Assembly: GCF_021228235.1 (NCBI RefSeq)
Contig: NZ_JAJQRG010000012.1
Coordinates: 1 to 64,000 of the forward strand
DNA from: Pseudophaeobacter flagellatus
Lineage (GTDB): Bacteria; Pseudomonadota; Alphaproteobacteria; Rhodobacterales; Rhodobacteraceae
Direction of reading: 5' to 3'
Length of the DNA stretch: 64,000 nt
Shown here: positions 36,001 to 44,291 of the stretch, one piece after another
Position numbering within the stretch: position 1 is the stretch's first letter
How the letters are laid out: each line of letters begins with the position of its first letter
Position numbers and translations under genes: made by a program
The notes under the pieces: model-generated
Database searches by the model: none
The model's input: only the letters and a program-made list of their open reading frames with translations
What the model was told of the DNA's origin: nothing

Positions 36001-36273
36001 CCACGACTGGCGATGCAGCTAGAGGATCTGAGGGGCAACCGCGCCGCAATCGGCGCCCGGGTCACCCTGGAAATGGCGGATGGCAGCCAGCAGATGCGCG
36101 AGATCCAGCTTGGCGGTGGTTTCATGAGCTACGATGCGCCCCGACTGCATTTTGGCCTGGGAGAAAACGGCGCGGCCAGCGCTGTCAGCATCCGCTGGCC
36201 TGATGGCAGCGAGACCCGTATCGAAGGCCCCCTGCGCGCCGGTAACCTCTATCAGATCAGCCGCCAGCGCTAG
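33034..36273 (+). CDS. Permease fused to FG-GAP repeats and an ASPIC/UnbV domain
   Basis: A 1079-residue chimera. Residues about 30-415 contain roughly eight to ten membrane segments of the YraQ/ArsP-type permease family, with a conserved-looking motif GVCANCAAPIGRGLHASG (Cys 149 and 152) and VASPTLNFVVL. From about 495 the chain becomes a periplasmic or surface beta-propeller with calcium-binding-type loops (GDLDGDGDIDLV, VDIDNDGWLDLF, ADLDRDGYLDLG, SDFDGDGMQDLI, ADFDLDGWQDLY, FDIDGDGDLDLV). A six-cysteine insert lies near 757-842. The end (about 989-1079; GARVTLEMADGS, YDAPRLHFGLG, VSIRWPDGSETRI) is an ASPIC/UnbV domain. The substrate is unknown. ATG 33034 is chosen; 33046 is possible. Confidence 0.8.
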   Translation: MRSPMPASPQSQPQSQSASSFGPGLTAVAPSGLRLGLALLLLVVITLLFWTGSRYPALNEKLMMSGAIQLEDPLSFEAKYQLTETMGIAERVFYTTLNWINTNKKGMTFGILFAASFMTALGYLRRRAFQSGLANALLGLFIGVPLGVCANCAAPIGRGLHASGMRVETVLATMVASPTLNFVVLTMLLALVPFYMVVVKVAISLLVILVVVPLICRALPQAAVDQAAAEQGPPNAPAQQPWSAAELAPAATAAAKPEGLLRAVLGVAWAYLGNLWYIVRLTVPLMLAAGFLGALVATLLPSSLITGLPFGLGALLLIAAVGLFLPVPIGFDVVLCGVLIASGLAQGYVMALLITLGSFSIYSFFIIRQMLGLRVAAQMAGVLALLGILAGAGAQSYHNWQSQRALEMLLQGAAEPLAPAAEIAGGGLFWGAAQAATLDPQVTTPDAADISLTASALAPPSPAADTLFTRAEARSFGIDKPLEFSMRDMWPPFWEGRSLSSGDLDGDGDIDLVLASTEAGLYLYENDGSGQFSRLALDPAAQAELAALTDLSIFNAVLVDIDNDGWLDLFLASYLKGNFWWRNHQGRFGDSPLQVVQGSEETPLAMALSFADLDRDGYLDLGLGNWAAGWYRRIPGEESRNRLVFNPDGRLDGKTAQDLPGIPGETLSLLFSDFDGDGMQDLIVGNDFDIPDYFYRGDGAGGMRMLTQPEGLIPHTPTTTMSVAVADLFNDGTPDIYMAQIAGRSSGVSDRLNMQPLAQYCDAIEHPASKATCEQNMAIKAWYKSGNRFDPSYASRCQQLQGRNQEACKAMLIKDLAIQKRDPALCALIPEHQPVPRAYCDLHFKPARAPLAAEIALTHPQILRANVLLEWQAASAGTAGRYADTAATRGLEVGGWSWDTKVADFDLDGWQDLYIVNGTWVPNEVSPSNLYFKNDGQGGFAEASRAAGLEDHLMTAAASQFDIDGDGDLDLVTHPVNGPVALFRNSAQAPRLAMQLEDLRGNRAAIGARVTLEMADGSQQMREIQLGGGFMSYDAPRLHFGLGENGAASAVSIRWPDGSETRIEGPLRAGNLYQISRQR

Positions 36274-36591
36274 GGGCTGATCTGGGCTGCAACTGGCTGG
36301 CAACCGGGCTGCACCTGGGCCCCTCTGGCTGGCGGCTTGTCCTGAAAAACCACCGTCTGTGCCCCCCCCCCCGCGGTGCGGCTGTTGCCTGCCATTTGCG
36401 GCTGACGGCTGGCAACACCCTGGGTTGTGTCGGCGGAAAATGGCCAATCTGCGACACTCGCCTAAAAATTCGCCTTTCTGAAAATGCACCATTGCTGCCC
36501 ATTGCTGCCCCGCCGTAGGCTTGCGGCACCCCTGCAGGTTGTCGCAGGCGGGGCATTGCAGACCATCACTTCTGATATTTCGGGATATTCT
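36274..36591. other. Intergenic region upstream of the giant surface protein gene
   Basis: A 318-bp region without a real gene. It contains an 11-base poly-C tract at 36362-36372 and a direct repeat of CCATTGCTGCC near 36489-36511. It must contain the promoter of the giant surface protein gene. Although the reading frame of that gene stays open back to 36484, the signal peptide begins only at 36592, so the upstream codons are probably leader. Confidence 0.5.
36362..36372. repeat. Poly-C homopolymer tract (11 C)
   Basis: Eleven consecutive C residues lie 220 bp upstream of the giant surface protein start and 89 bp after the permease-fusion stop. Long homopolymers upstream of surface genes can change length by slipped-strand mispairing and so alter transcription, as known for phase-variable surface genes in other bacteria. 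Whether this one varies is not known from one sequence. Confidence 0.8.
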
Positions 36592-39500
36592 ATGACCAGC
36601 CTTTTGCGCCGTTTTTCATGCCTCTGCTTTGTATTGTGCCTTGGGCTTGTACCGGCGATGATCCTGAGTTCGGGTGTCGCCAGGGCTGCTCCGGTGGGGC
36701 CTGATTTCTCGTTGCAGTTCAGCCCCAATAGTATCTCCTCCGGCGGGCAGTCGGTGCTGACCTTTACCATCGACAACACCAGCGGAACGGCGGCGCAGGA
36801 TCTGGCCTTTAACGGCACCCTGCCCGCAGGGGTCACCATTGCCAGCGGCAGTCAGAGCAACAGCTGCAACAGCAGCAGCCTCAGCGCCACGGCGGGCGGC
36901 GACACCATCAGCCTGAGCGGCGGACGTCTCGGCAATGGCGAATCCTGCACAGTATCCCTGCCCGTCAATTCCAGCACAGCGGGGACCCATACCTTCACCA
37001 CGGGGGATCTGACCTCTGATCTGGGCAATAGCGGCCCCGCCAGTGATGATCTGACGGTCACCGCCAGCACCACCAACTTTATCACCTCTATCAGCCCCAC
37101 AGCGGTAGATCCCGGCAGCTCTGCCACCTTGAGCCTGTCTTTTGACATTGTGGTCCCCACGGGTGGGACCTCCAGTGAATGGCGCTCTTCCTATCTGACC
37201 CTGGACCTGCCCACAGGGGTGGAGTTTGCCACGCCGCTGAATAACACATCAAGCGGCTGTAGTGGCACCTTCGCGGCAGATCGCGATGCTGGTACCTTAA
37301 GCTTTACCGGCGATCAGCTGCAAACGGCGGGCACCTATAGCTGTACGGTCAGTTCAGTGCTGACAGGGGGTGCTTCGGATGACTACCAGCTGAGCAGCAA
37401 TCTCATCATCCGCAATGCGTTTGGGAGCCCGCTCAGTACAGAGACCAAAACCACCGCCTTCACCGTGAATAGCCTGCCGACAGATGGCATTGGCTTGTTC
37501 AAGAGCTTTGATGTCGCACAGGCGGGGGCGGGCGAGACCGTGACCCTCAGCTTTGTGCTGCAGAACACCAGCCGCAGCGGCAGCGCCACCAATATCAGCT
37601 TTAGCGATGACCTGGATGCGATGTTGTCGGGGCTGACCGCCACTGCCCTGCCCCCAGATGAGTTCTGCGGGGCCGAATCCAGCCTGACCGGCAGCAGCAA
37701 CCTGACCCTGAGTGGCGCCACGCTGGCCTCGGGCGACAGTTGTACCTTTGATGTTTCGGTGCTGATCCCGGCCGGGGCTACCAGTGGCAGCTATCTCAAT
37801 GTCACCAGCGCGGTGACCGCCACGCTGGATGGCGCTCCCTATACCGGCGGCACCGCCTCTACCACGCTGTCGGTGCTGGGCGATGGCGGCCAGGGCGCCA
37901 GCCTGAGCAAACAGGTGGTCAATAATCCGGTTGCCCCCGGTGGCAGCGCCACCCTGCGCTATACGCTGAGCAATCCCAATTCGGCGCAGGCCTTGACGGA
38001 TATCGCCTTTCAGGAGGTCATCACCGATATCACCGGGGCCAATTCCATCTCGATTGCGACCCTGCCAGCAGACGGCAGCTGCGGCGGGGGCAGCACCTTT
38101 AACCTAAGCTTCCCGGCGTTTGATACCTTTGGAATGCAGGTGAGTGGCGCTGACCTCGCGGTTGGCGAGACCTGCAGCTTTGATCTGATCCTGGACGTGG
38201 ATGCAAGCGTGCCGCCAAGCAGCTATCCCTTCAGCACCGGAGAGGTCAGCGCAACGGTCAATGGCAATTCAGTCACGACGGCAGCGGCCAGCGCGACACT
38301 GGATGTCGAAGGCGGCGCCAATCTCAACTTTTCCAAGACTTTTGCCGCCGATATTCTGGGGGCAGGTCAAAGCACAACCCTGACCTTTACCATGTCCAGC
38401 GCGGCGGAATCGCCCAATACGGCCACCGGGCTTAGCTTTACCGATGATCTGGCGGCTTTTGCCAGCGGCACCACGCTGACCATTGACAGCAGCACCTGTA
38501 CCGGCAGCACCAGCCTGTCTGCGGGCAATTCCATGCTCACCTATAGCGGGGGCAGCCTGGATCCCGGCGGCAGTTGCACCATCGAGACCACGGTGACGCT
38601 GGATGCGGGGGTGGTGGCCAATACCTATACCAATACCACCAGCCCCCTGACCGGCAGTGCCGGTGGCAAGACGACAACGGCGGCGGCGGCCACGGATTCG
38701 ATCGAAATCCTGGTGGCCCAGGCGCTGAACCTCAGCGCCTCCTTTGACATCACCGATCCCCTGCCCAGCGAAGAGATCACCCTGACCTATCGGCTGAGCA
38801 ACCCGGACAGCACCTATACCTATTCCGCCATCAACTTTACTGACAACTACTCTCAGGCCCTGTCCGGTCTGGCGGTCGCCGCGCTGCCCACCGCAGGGTT
38901 CTGCGGCGGCGGCTCTGCCAGCGGCACCACAACCGGGGTCTTCACCGGCATGTCGCTGGCACCAGGGGCAAACTGCGATATCGCTGTCACCCTGACCGTG
39001 CCCTCAGGGGCCGCCGATGGCAGCTATATGACGGCCACCACCGCCGTCCGCGCAACCCTGAACGGCGGCACTGTCACTCTTGACAATATGCTGGCCAACT
39101 TTGCAGTCGACAGCACCCTGGTCAGCCTGAGCAAATCCTACGCCAGCACCCCAACCGCCCCCGGGGACAGCGTCGTGGTGAATTACACGCTGAGCAATGA
39201 CAGCAGCCGGGCGCTGACCTCCATCGCCTTTAGCGATGATCTGGACGCGCAGCTCAGCGGGCTTGCCTCTACCTCCGGGAGCCAGTCCAATATCTGTGGC
39301 TCGGGATCATCGCTCAGCGGCACCGGAATGCTGAGCTTTGCAAACGGCACTCTGGTCGCAGGCGCCAGCTGCAGCTTCAGCGTCACGCAGGTGGTGCCCG
39401 GCGGCAGCAGTGCCAATGTCTATGCCGGCACCACCACCAGCGTGACGGCCGAGGCCAGCGGGCTGGCAGTGACCGGGCCAGCGGCCGCAGCGGATCTGAC

Positions 39501-42500
39501 CGTCAGCGCCTTTGCGCTGCCCAGTTTCGTCAAGAGCTTTGCCGATCCGGTTTTGGGCGCCGGTGGCAGCACCACCGTGACATATCAGATCACCAATAAT
39601 GATGGCAGTGCCAGCCTTTCGGGGCTGCGCTTTACCGATGATCTGGATGTCGCCCTCACCGGGCTGGTCGTCAGTGCCGGTACCGGCAGCAATCTCTGCG
39701 GCAGCGGCTCTGTGGTTTCCGGCACCAGCGAGGTCATCCTGACCTCTGGCAGCCTGGCACCGGGTGACAGTTGCAGCATCGCGCTGACCCTCTCGATTCC
39801 AGGCACGGCCAGTGCCGGCAGCTATCCCGGCAGCAGCAGCCCCCTGACGGAAAACGGTGTATTTGCCGCCAATGCCGCCAGTGCCAGCTTCACCATTGAT
39901 CCGGCACCGCTGTACAGCAAGGGCTTCGCCGCATCCCCCATTGTGCAGGGCGATACCACAACCCTGACCTTCAGCATCGACAACAGCGCCGCGACGCTTC
40001 TGGCCAGCGGGCTGAATTTCACCGATAACCTGCCGACAGGTCTGGTCATCGCCCCAAGTGCCAATGCCAGCACCACCTGCACCGGAGGCACCATCACCGC
40101 GCCGGCCGGGGCCTCGACCATCAGCTATACTGGCGGCACGGTCGCTGCGGGTGCCAGCTGCAACCTTTCAGTGGAGGTGCGAGCGACCACGGTGGGGGGG
40201 CTGCTCAATACCACAGGCAATCTAACCTCTTCGCTGGGCAATTCCGGCACAGCCAGCGCCACGCTGAATGTCAGCGCCGCGCCGCTGCCCGGCTTTAGCA
40301 AGAGTTTTGCCAATAGCAGTGTCACCCTTGGGTCCGGCACCAGCTTGACCTTTACCATCGACAACAGCAGTGCCCTGATAGAAGCCAGCGGGCTGGATTT
40401 CACCGATAACCTGCCCGCCGGGCTTGCCCTGGCCAGCCCGACCAATGCCAGCACCACCTGCGCCGGGGGCACTCTGACCGCCACTGCCGGGGCCTCGACC
40501 ATCAGCTATACTGGCGGCACGGTCGCCGCCGGCGCCAGCTGCGACCTCAGCGTTGATGTTCTCAGCTCTGCCAGCGGCAGCCTGGTCAATACCACGGGCG
40601 ATCTGACCTCTTCGCTGGGCAATTCCGGCACAGCCAGCGCCACGCTGAAGGTGCCCAGCCTGGCCTTTGACAGCCCGCTGGCCGGGGATGATGTCGTCAA
40701 TTCCGCCGAGGCCGCAACCGTCACCCTGTCCGGCAGCAGTACCCTGATCGAAGACGGCCAGAGCGTCAGCCTGGTGGTCACCGACAGCAGCAGCGCCACG
40801 GTGAGCGGCAGCGCCACGGTGACCGGCGGCAGCTGGAGCACGGATTTGGACCTCAGCCCTCTGAGCGATGGCAGCCTCAGCCTGACTGCGGATGTTACGG
40901 ATGCAGCAGGCACGCCGACACCGCAGGCAACCGCCAGCCTCAGCCTGGATACCGATGCGCCCGCGCTGGGATTTGACAGCCCACTGGCCGGGGATGACAT
41001 CGTGTCAGCAGCCGAAGCCAGCGCGGTCACCCTGTCCGGCAGCTCTGCCGGCGTGGAAGACGCCCAGAGCGTGACCCTCTTGGTCACCGACAGCGCCAGC
41101 GCCACCGTCACTGGCAGCGCCACAGTGACCAGCAATGCCTGGAGCGTGAACCTCGATCTCAGCCCGCTGGCCGATGGCCCCCTGACCCTGACCGCAGATG
41201 CCATGGATGTGGCGGGCAATCCGGTCGATCAGGCCAGCACCACGCTGAGTCTGGATCAGAATGCGCCCTCTGGCTACAGCGTCAGTCTTGATCAGGATCC
41301 GGTCAATGTCAGCGCCCAGACCGCGCTCAGCTTTACCTTTGCCGGGGCCGAAACCGGCATCCAGTACAGCTATAGCATCACGTCGGATGGTGGCGGCACG
41401 GCGGTCACCGGCAACGGGACCCTGGCCAGCGCCAGCGATCAGATCACTGGGCTGGATGTATCGGGGCTTGCGGATGGCACCCTGACGCTTTCGGTTGTGC
41501 TGACCGATGCCGCGGGGCAAAGCGGCCCTGCCGCCAGCGATACCACCCGCAAGGATACCAGCCAGCCGCTTGTCACCCTGAGCGCGCCGACACCGGCCCA
41601 GAGCGGCGCCTTTACCCTTGATCTGGACTTTAGCGAGAGCGTCACCGGCCTGGTGGCCAGCGCCCTGGTGGTGGACGGCGGCAGCGCCGCAAGCCTGACC
41701 GGCAGCGGCACCAGCTACAGTCTTACCGTGACCCCCGACCATGATGGCACCATGACCCTGACCCTGCCGCAGGACAGTGCCGTCAATGCTGATGGCAATG
41801 GCAACCTGGTCAGCGATCCGGTGACCGTCGAGGCGCATTTGACCGGCACGCCCGATCCAAATCCCCCCGCCGATGCCGATGGCGATGGCATCCCTGACCA
41901 CCTGGAAAGCAGCAGCGCCGACCGCGATGGCGATGGTATTGTCGACAGCGCCGATTATGACCCGCAGGGCTATTTCTACTGCGAAGATGATGGCCGCATC
42001 CTGTCAGGTGGCGGCATTACGGTGACCGGCCCCAGCGGCTCCAACAGTTCGGTCGGGATTTCCAATGGCATCAATATCGTGCGCGATGGCTCTAGCGGAG
42101 AGTTTCAGTGGTTTGCCCTCTCTCCCGGCAGCTATAGCATCGCCTACAGCTATCCTGCCAGCGGCAGCGCCAGCACCACGCGCCTGTCGTCGGGCACGCT
42201 GGACGTGACCTCGCTGCTGCCGGCCAATCCGGCGGTGCTGGGCTCGACCGAGGTGGGATCAACCGGCTTCCTGGCGGATGCATCCCTGGCGGCCAACCCG
42301 GTATTTTACGATAACTTCACGATTGAAGCAGGCGATCCGGATGTACTGGCCAACAATATCCCGATGACCAACTGCGAGATCATCGAGGTAACAGCCAGCG
42401 CCAGCGATACCGGTGCCGAGGCCAATGGCGCAGCCACCGACAGCGTCAGCTTTACCGTCAGCCTGAGCAAGGCCGCCGCTCAGGACAGCACCATCAGCTA

Positions 42501-44190
42501 CAGCCTGGGCGGCACCGCAACCTCCGGGGTGGATTACACCGCCCCCAGCGGCAGCGTTACCATCGCGGCGGGCGATACCTCGGCGCTGGTGGATCTGACC
42601 GTATTGGAAGACGGGCTGATCGAGGGCAGTGAAACCGTGATCTTCACCCTGACCTCTGTCACCTCGACGGATACGGCGGTGATGTTGTCGACCACCACGG
42701 CGGATCTGACCCAAAGCACCAGCATCACCGATGATGACCTTGCCACCATTGCGGTGACCAATGATGATCTCACCGCATCCGAAAATGGCCGCGACACTGC
42801 GGCGATGTCCTTTGTTTTGATGGGGCAGCCGGGCCAGGATGTGGTGCTGAATTTCACCGGCGATTCCCAGTGTAGCGTCTCGCCTGCGGTGTTGACCTTT
42901 ACCAGCGCCACTTATGCCAGTGCCCAGACCCTGACCATTGCCGCGCTGGATGACGATGTGGTGGAAGGCGCGCATAGCTGCCAGCCCAGCGTCAGCGTCA
43001 GCTCGGCCGATAGCGCCTTTGACGGCTTTGGCCTGGCCCTGGCGCAGGTCACCGTCAGTGACGACCTGATCGACCAGATCCGGGAACCGCTGACCGAGAT
43101 CCTGAAAAATGATGTCGAAGAAACCGTGCAGACCCAGCAGCGCTATTTCAATGGCATCGCCAAGGGCGCCCTGGCGCGGTTGCAGGCCGGCGAGGCCGGG
43201 CTGGGCTGTGGCTCTCTGGCCGGGTTTGACATTGATGGCAGCATCAATACCCAAGGGGGCAATGGCCAGAGCGACGGGACCTTTGGCTATGATGTCTACA
43301 ATTGCAGCAGCGGCAGCCGCAGCATTCTGGCCGGCAGCTTCAGCCTGACCCGGACGGAAAACATCGGCACCCAGGCGTTGGTGCAGTTCTCCAGCCAGCG
43401 GGAACGCTTCCTGTCTGAAACCGACCTGCGCGGCAAGTTCTGGGGCGGCTATCTCAGCCGGACCAATGTCACCGGGCTGGCGGATGGCTCGATCAACGGG
43501 GTCGGTGTCAATGCCGGGATCTATGGCGCGCGCCAGCTGGGCGATGGATTGTTCCTTGATTATTACGCGGCGGGCGGCTTTGGCCATCACCGCTTTGACC
43601 TCAGCTTTGCGGCCATCGGCGGCGCGATCCAGGCTGATGGCAGCTATGACTATGCCGCGGCCTTTGCCGGGGTGGCCCTGTCAGGACAGCACCAGCTGGA
43701 CAAGATGCTGATTACCCCGCGCGTCGGGCTGGATCTGGCCTATGCGCTGACTGGCGATGCCGATGTCACTGCCACTCAGCTGTCCCAGACCGATACCGGC
43801 AGTATTGATATCCCCGATTACAACGGCGGGCGTCTGTTTGCCGAGGTGGCGTTTTCCGGCTTTGGCCCTGCAACAAGCGATGCTGATCCACGCGCCAGCC
43901 AGGCCGAGATGGCGCTGACGCCACGGGTGATCTGCGAGGTTTCTTCCTATGACAGCAGCCTGGGCTGTGGTCTGGGACTGGGCTTCCGCCGTGAGGTGTT
44001 CAATCCGGTAACCGGGCTGATCTATAGCTTTGAGATCGACTATGAAAATATCGATGATACTGACCGGTTGAGCATTGATTTCCACCGGGAACGCCGTTTT
44101 CTCAATGATCAGGGCGCGGTCGTGACCCGCCTGTCGATGCCCGGCGTCGACAGCCTGAAGATCGAGCACGGGGTCCGGTTGGACTTCTGA
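36592..44190 (+). CDS. Giant repeat-rich surface protein with autotransporter-like C-terminal barrel
   Basis: A 2532-residue exported protein. The signal peptide (FSCLCFVLCLGLVPAMILSS) is followed by about ten DUF11-like beta-sandwich repeats of roughly 120-135 residues. Each has a recurring opening (FSKSF, LSKSY, SFVKSF), a FTDNLPAGL-type strand and usually a Cys pair (CGSG...GDSC) that could form a disulfide. Then come two tandem Ig-like repeats (FDSPLAGDDVVNSAEA and FDSPLAGDDIVSAAEA), more Ig-like units, a calcium-loop segment (DADGDGIPDHLE, DRDGDGIVDSAD), a Calx-beta domain (SGVDYTAPSGSVTIAAGDTS) and a C-terminal barrel of about 330 residues ending in Phe (EHGVRLDF), the usual signal for BAM insertion. 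It is probably an adhesin. The start at ATG 36592 has a weak GGGAT site; the region upstream carries a poly-C tract. Confidence 0.82.
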   Translation: MTSLLRRFSCLCFVLCLGLVPAMILSSGVARAAPVGPDFSLQFSPNSISSGGQSVLTFTIDNTSGTAAQDLAFNGTLPAGVTIASGSQSNSCNSSSLSATAGGDTISLSGGRLGNGESCTVSLPVNSSTAGTHTFTTGDLTSDLGNSGPASDDLTVTASTTNFITSISPTAVDPGSSATLSLSFDIVVPTGGTSSEWRSSYLTLDLPTGVEFATPLNNTSSGCSGTFAADRDAGTLSFTGDQLQTAGTYSCTVSSVLTGGASDDYQLSSNLIIRNAFGSPLSTETKTTAFTVNSLPTDGIGLFKSFDVAQAGAGETVTLSFVLQNTSRSGSATNISFSDDLDAMLSGLTATALPPDEFCGAESSLTGSSNLTLSGATLASGDSCTFDVSVLIPAGATSGSYLNVTSAVTATLDGAPYTGGTASTTLSVLGDGGQGASLSKQVVNNPVAPGGSATLRYTLSNPNSAQALTDIAFQEVITDITGANSISIATLPADGSCGGGSTFNLSFPAFDTFGMQVSGADLAVGETCSFDLILDVDASVPPSSYPFSTGEVSATVNGNSVTTAAASATLDVEGGANLNFSKTFAADILGAGQSTTLTFTMSSAAESPNTATGLSFTDDLAAFASGTTLTIDSSTCTGSTSLSAGNSMLTYSGGSLDPGGSCTIETTVTLDAGVVANTYTNTTSPLTGSAGGKTTTAAAATDSIEILVAQALNLSASFDITDPLPSEEITLTYRLSNPDSTYTYSAINFTDNYSQALSGLAVAALPTAGFCGGGSASGTTTGVFTGMSLAPGANCDIAVTLTVPSGAADGSYMTATTAVRATLNGGTVTLDNMLANFAVDSTLVSLSKSYASTPTAPGDSVVVNYTLSNDSSRALTSIAFSDDLDAQLSGLASTSGSQSNICGSGSSLSGTGMLSFANGTLVAGASCSFSVTQVVPGGSSANVYAGTTTSVTAEASGLAVTGPAAAADLTVSAFALPSFVKSFADPVLGAGGSTTVTYQITNNDGSASLSGLRFTDDLDVALTGLVVSAGTGSNLCGSGSVVSGTSEVILTSGSLAPGDSCSIALTLSIPGTASAGSYPGSSSPLTENGVFAANAASASFTIDPAPLYSKGFAASPIVQGDTTTLTFSIDNSAATLLASGLNFTDNLPTGLVIAPSANASTTCTGGTITAPAGASTISYTGGTVAAGASCNLSVEVRATTVGGLLNTTGNLTSSLGNSGTASATLNVSAAPLPGFSKSFANSSVTLGSGTSLTFTIDNSSALIEASGLDFTDNLPAGLALASPTNASTTCAGGTLTATAGASTISYTGGTVAAGASCDLSVDVLSSASGSLVNTTGDLTSSLGNSGTASATLKVPSLAFDSPLAGDDVVNSAEAATVTLSGSSTLIEDGQSVSLVVTDSSSATVSGSATVTGGSWSTDLDLSPLSDGSLSLTADVTDAAGTPTPQATASLSLDTDAPALGFDSPLAGDDIVSAAEASAVTLSGSSAGVEDAQSVTLLVTDSASATVTGSATVTSNAWSVNLDLSPLADGPLTLTADAMDVAGNPVDQASTTLSLDQNAPSGYSVSLDQDPVNVSAQTALSFTFAGAETGIQYSYSITSDGGGTAVTGNGTLASASDQITGLDVSGLADGTLTLSVVLTDAAGQSGPAASDTTRKDTSQPLVTLSAPTPAQSGAFTLDLDFSESVTGLVASALVVDGGSAASLTGSGTSYSLTVTPDHDGTMTLTLPQDSAVNADGNGNLVSDPVTVEAHLTGTPDPNPPADADGDGIPDHLESSSADRDGDGIVDSADYDPQGYFYCEDDGRILSGGGITVTGPSGSNSSVGISNGINIVRDGSSGEFQWFALSPGSYSIAYSYPASGSASTTRLSSGTLDVTSLLPANPAVLGSTEVGSTGFLADASLAANPVFYDNFTIEAGDPDVLANNIPMTNCEIIEVTASASDTGAEANGAATDSVSFTVSLSKAAAQDSTISYSLGGTATSGVDYTAPSGSVTIAAGDTSALVDLTVLEDGLIEGSETVIFTLTSVTSTDTAVMLSTTTADLTQSTSITDDDLATIAVTNDDLTASENGRDTAAMSFVLMGQPGQDVVLNFTGDSQCSVSPAVLTFTSATYASAQTLTIAALDDDVVEGAHSCQPSVSVSSADSAFDGFGLALAQVTVSDDLIDQIREPLTEILKNDVEETVQTQQRYFNGIAKGALARLQAGEAGLGCGSLAGFDIDGSINTQGGNGQSDGTFGYDVYNCSSGSRSILAGSFSLTRTENIGTQALVQFSSQRERFLSETDLRGKFWGGYLSRTNVTGLADGSINGVGVNAGIYGARQLGDGLFLDYYAAGGFGHHRFDLSFAAIGGAIQADGSYDYAAAFAGVALSGQHQLDKMLITPRVGLDLAYALTGDADVTATQLSQTDTGSIDIPDYNGGRLFAEVAFSGFGPATSDADPRASQAEMALTPRVICEVSSYDSSLGCGLGLGFRREVFNPVTGLIYSFEIDYENIDDTDRLSIDFHRERRFLNDQGAVVTRLSMPGVDSLKIEHGVRLDF
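40105..40649 (+). repeat. Near-identical repeat pair inside the giant surface protein gene
   Basis: Two identical DNA blocks recur with the same 381-bp spacing: 41 bp at 40105-40145 and 40486-40526, and 44 bp at 40225-40268 and 40606-40649. They code for the same parts (GASTISYTGGTVAAGASC and SSLGNSGTASATL) of two adjacent DUF11-like repeats, while intervening codons differ. Silent sites are conserved too, which indicates recent duplication or gene conversion between repeat units. Confidence 0.9.
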
Positions 44191-44197
44191 TCCTGCG

Positions 44198-44225
44198 CGG
44201 CCGCCCCTGGGGGGCGGCCGATCTT
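44198..44225. terminator. Bidirectional terminator between convergent genes
   Basis: A perfect 10-bp stem (CGGCCGCCCC at 44198-44207 and GGGGCGGCCG at 44211-44220) with a TGG loop starts 7 bp after the giant surface protein stop and is followed by ATCTTT. It sits between two convergent genes, so it may serve the surface protein gene and possibly the Sel1 unit, although the T run is short. Confidence 0.7.
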
Positions 44226-44291
44226 TGCACCGGGTAGGCACCGGATAGGAAATGGGCAGGCACCAGGTTAACACTGGGCGATAGGACCGGC

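Noticed and set aside
36484-36591. Upstream in-frame extension of the giant surface protein from ATG 36484
   Set aside because: It would place 36 non-signal residues before a clear signal peptide, which is unlikely for an exported protein.
37000-40650. Regularly spaced repeats suggestive of a CRISPR-like array
   Set aside because: Period is about 360-400 bp, units are coding and divergent, and they correspond to DUF11-like protein repeats.
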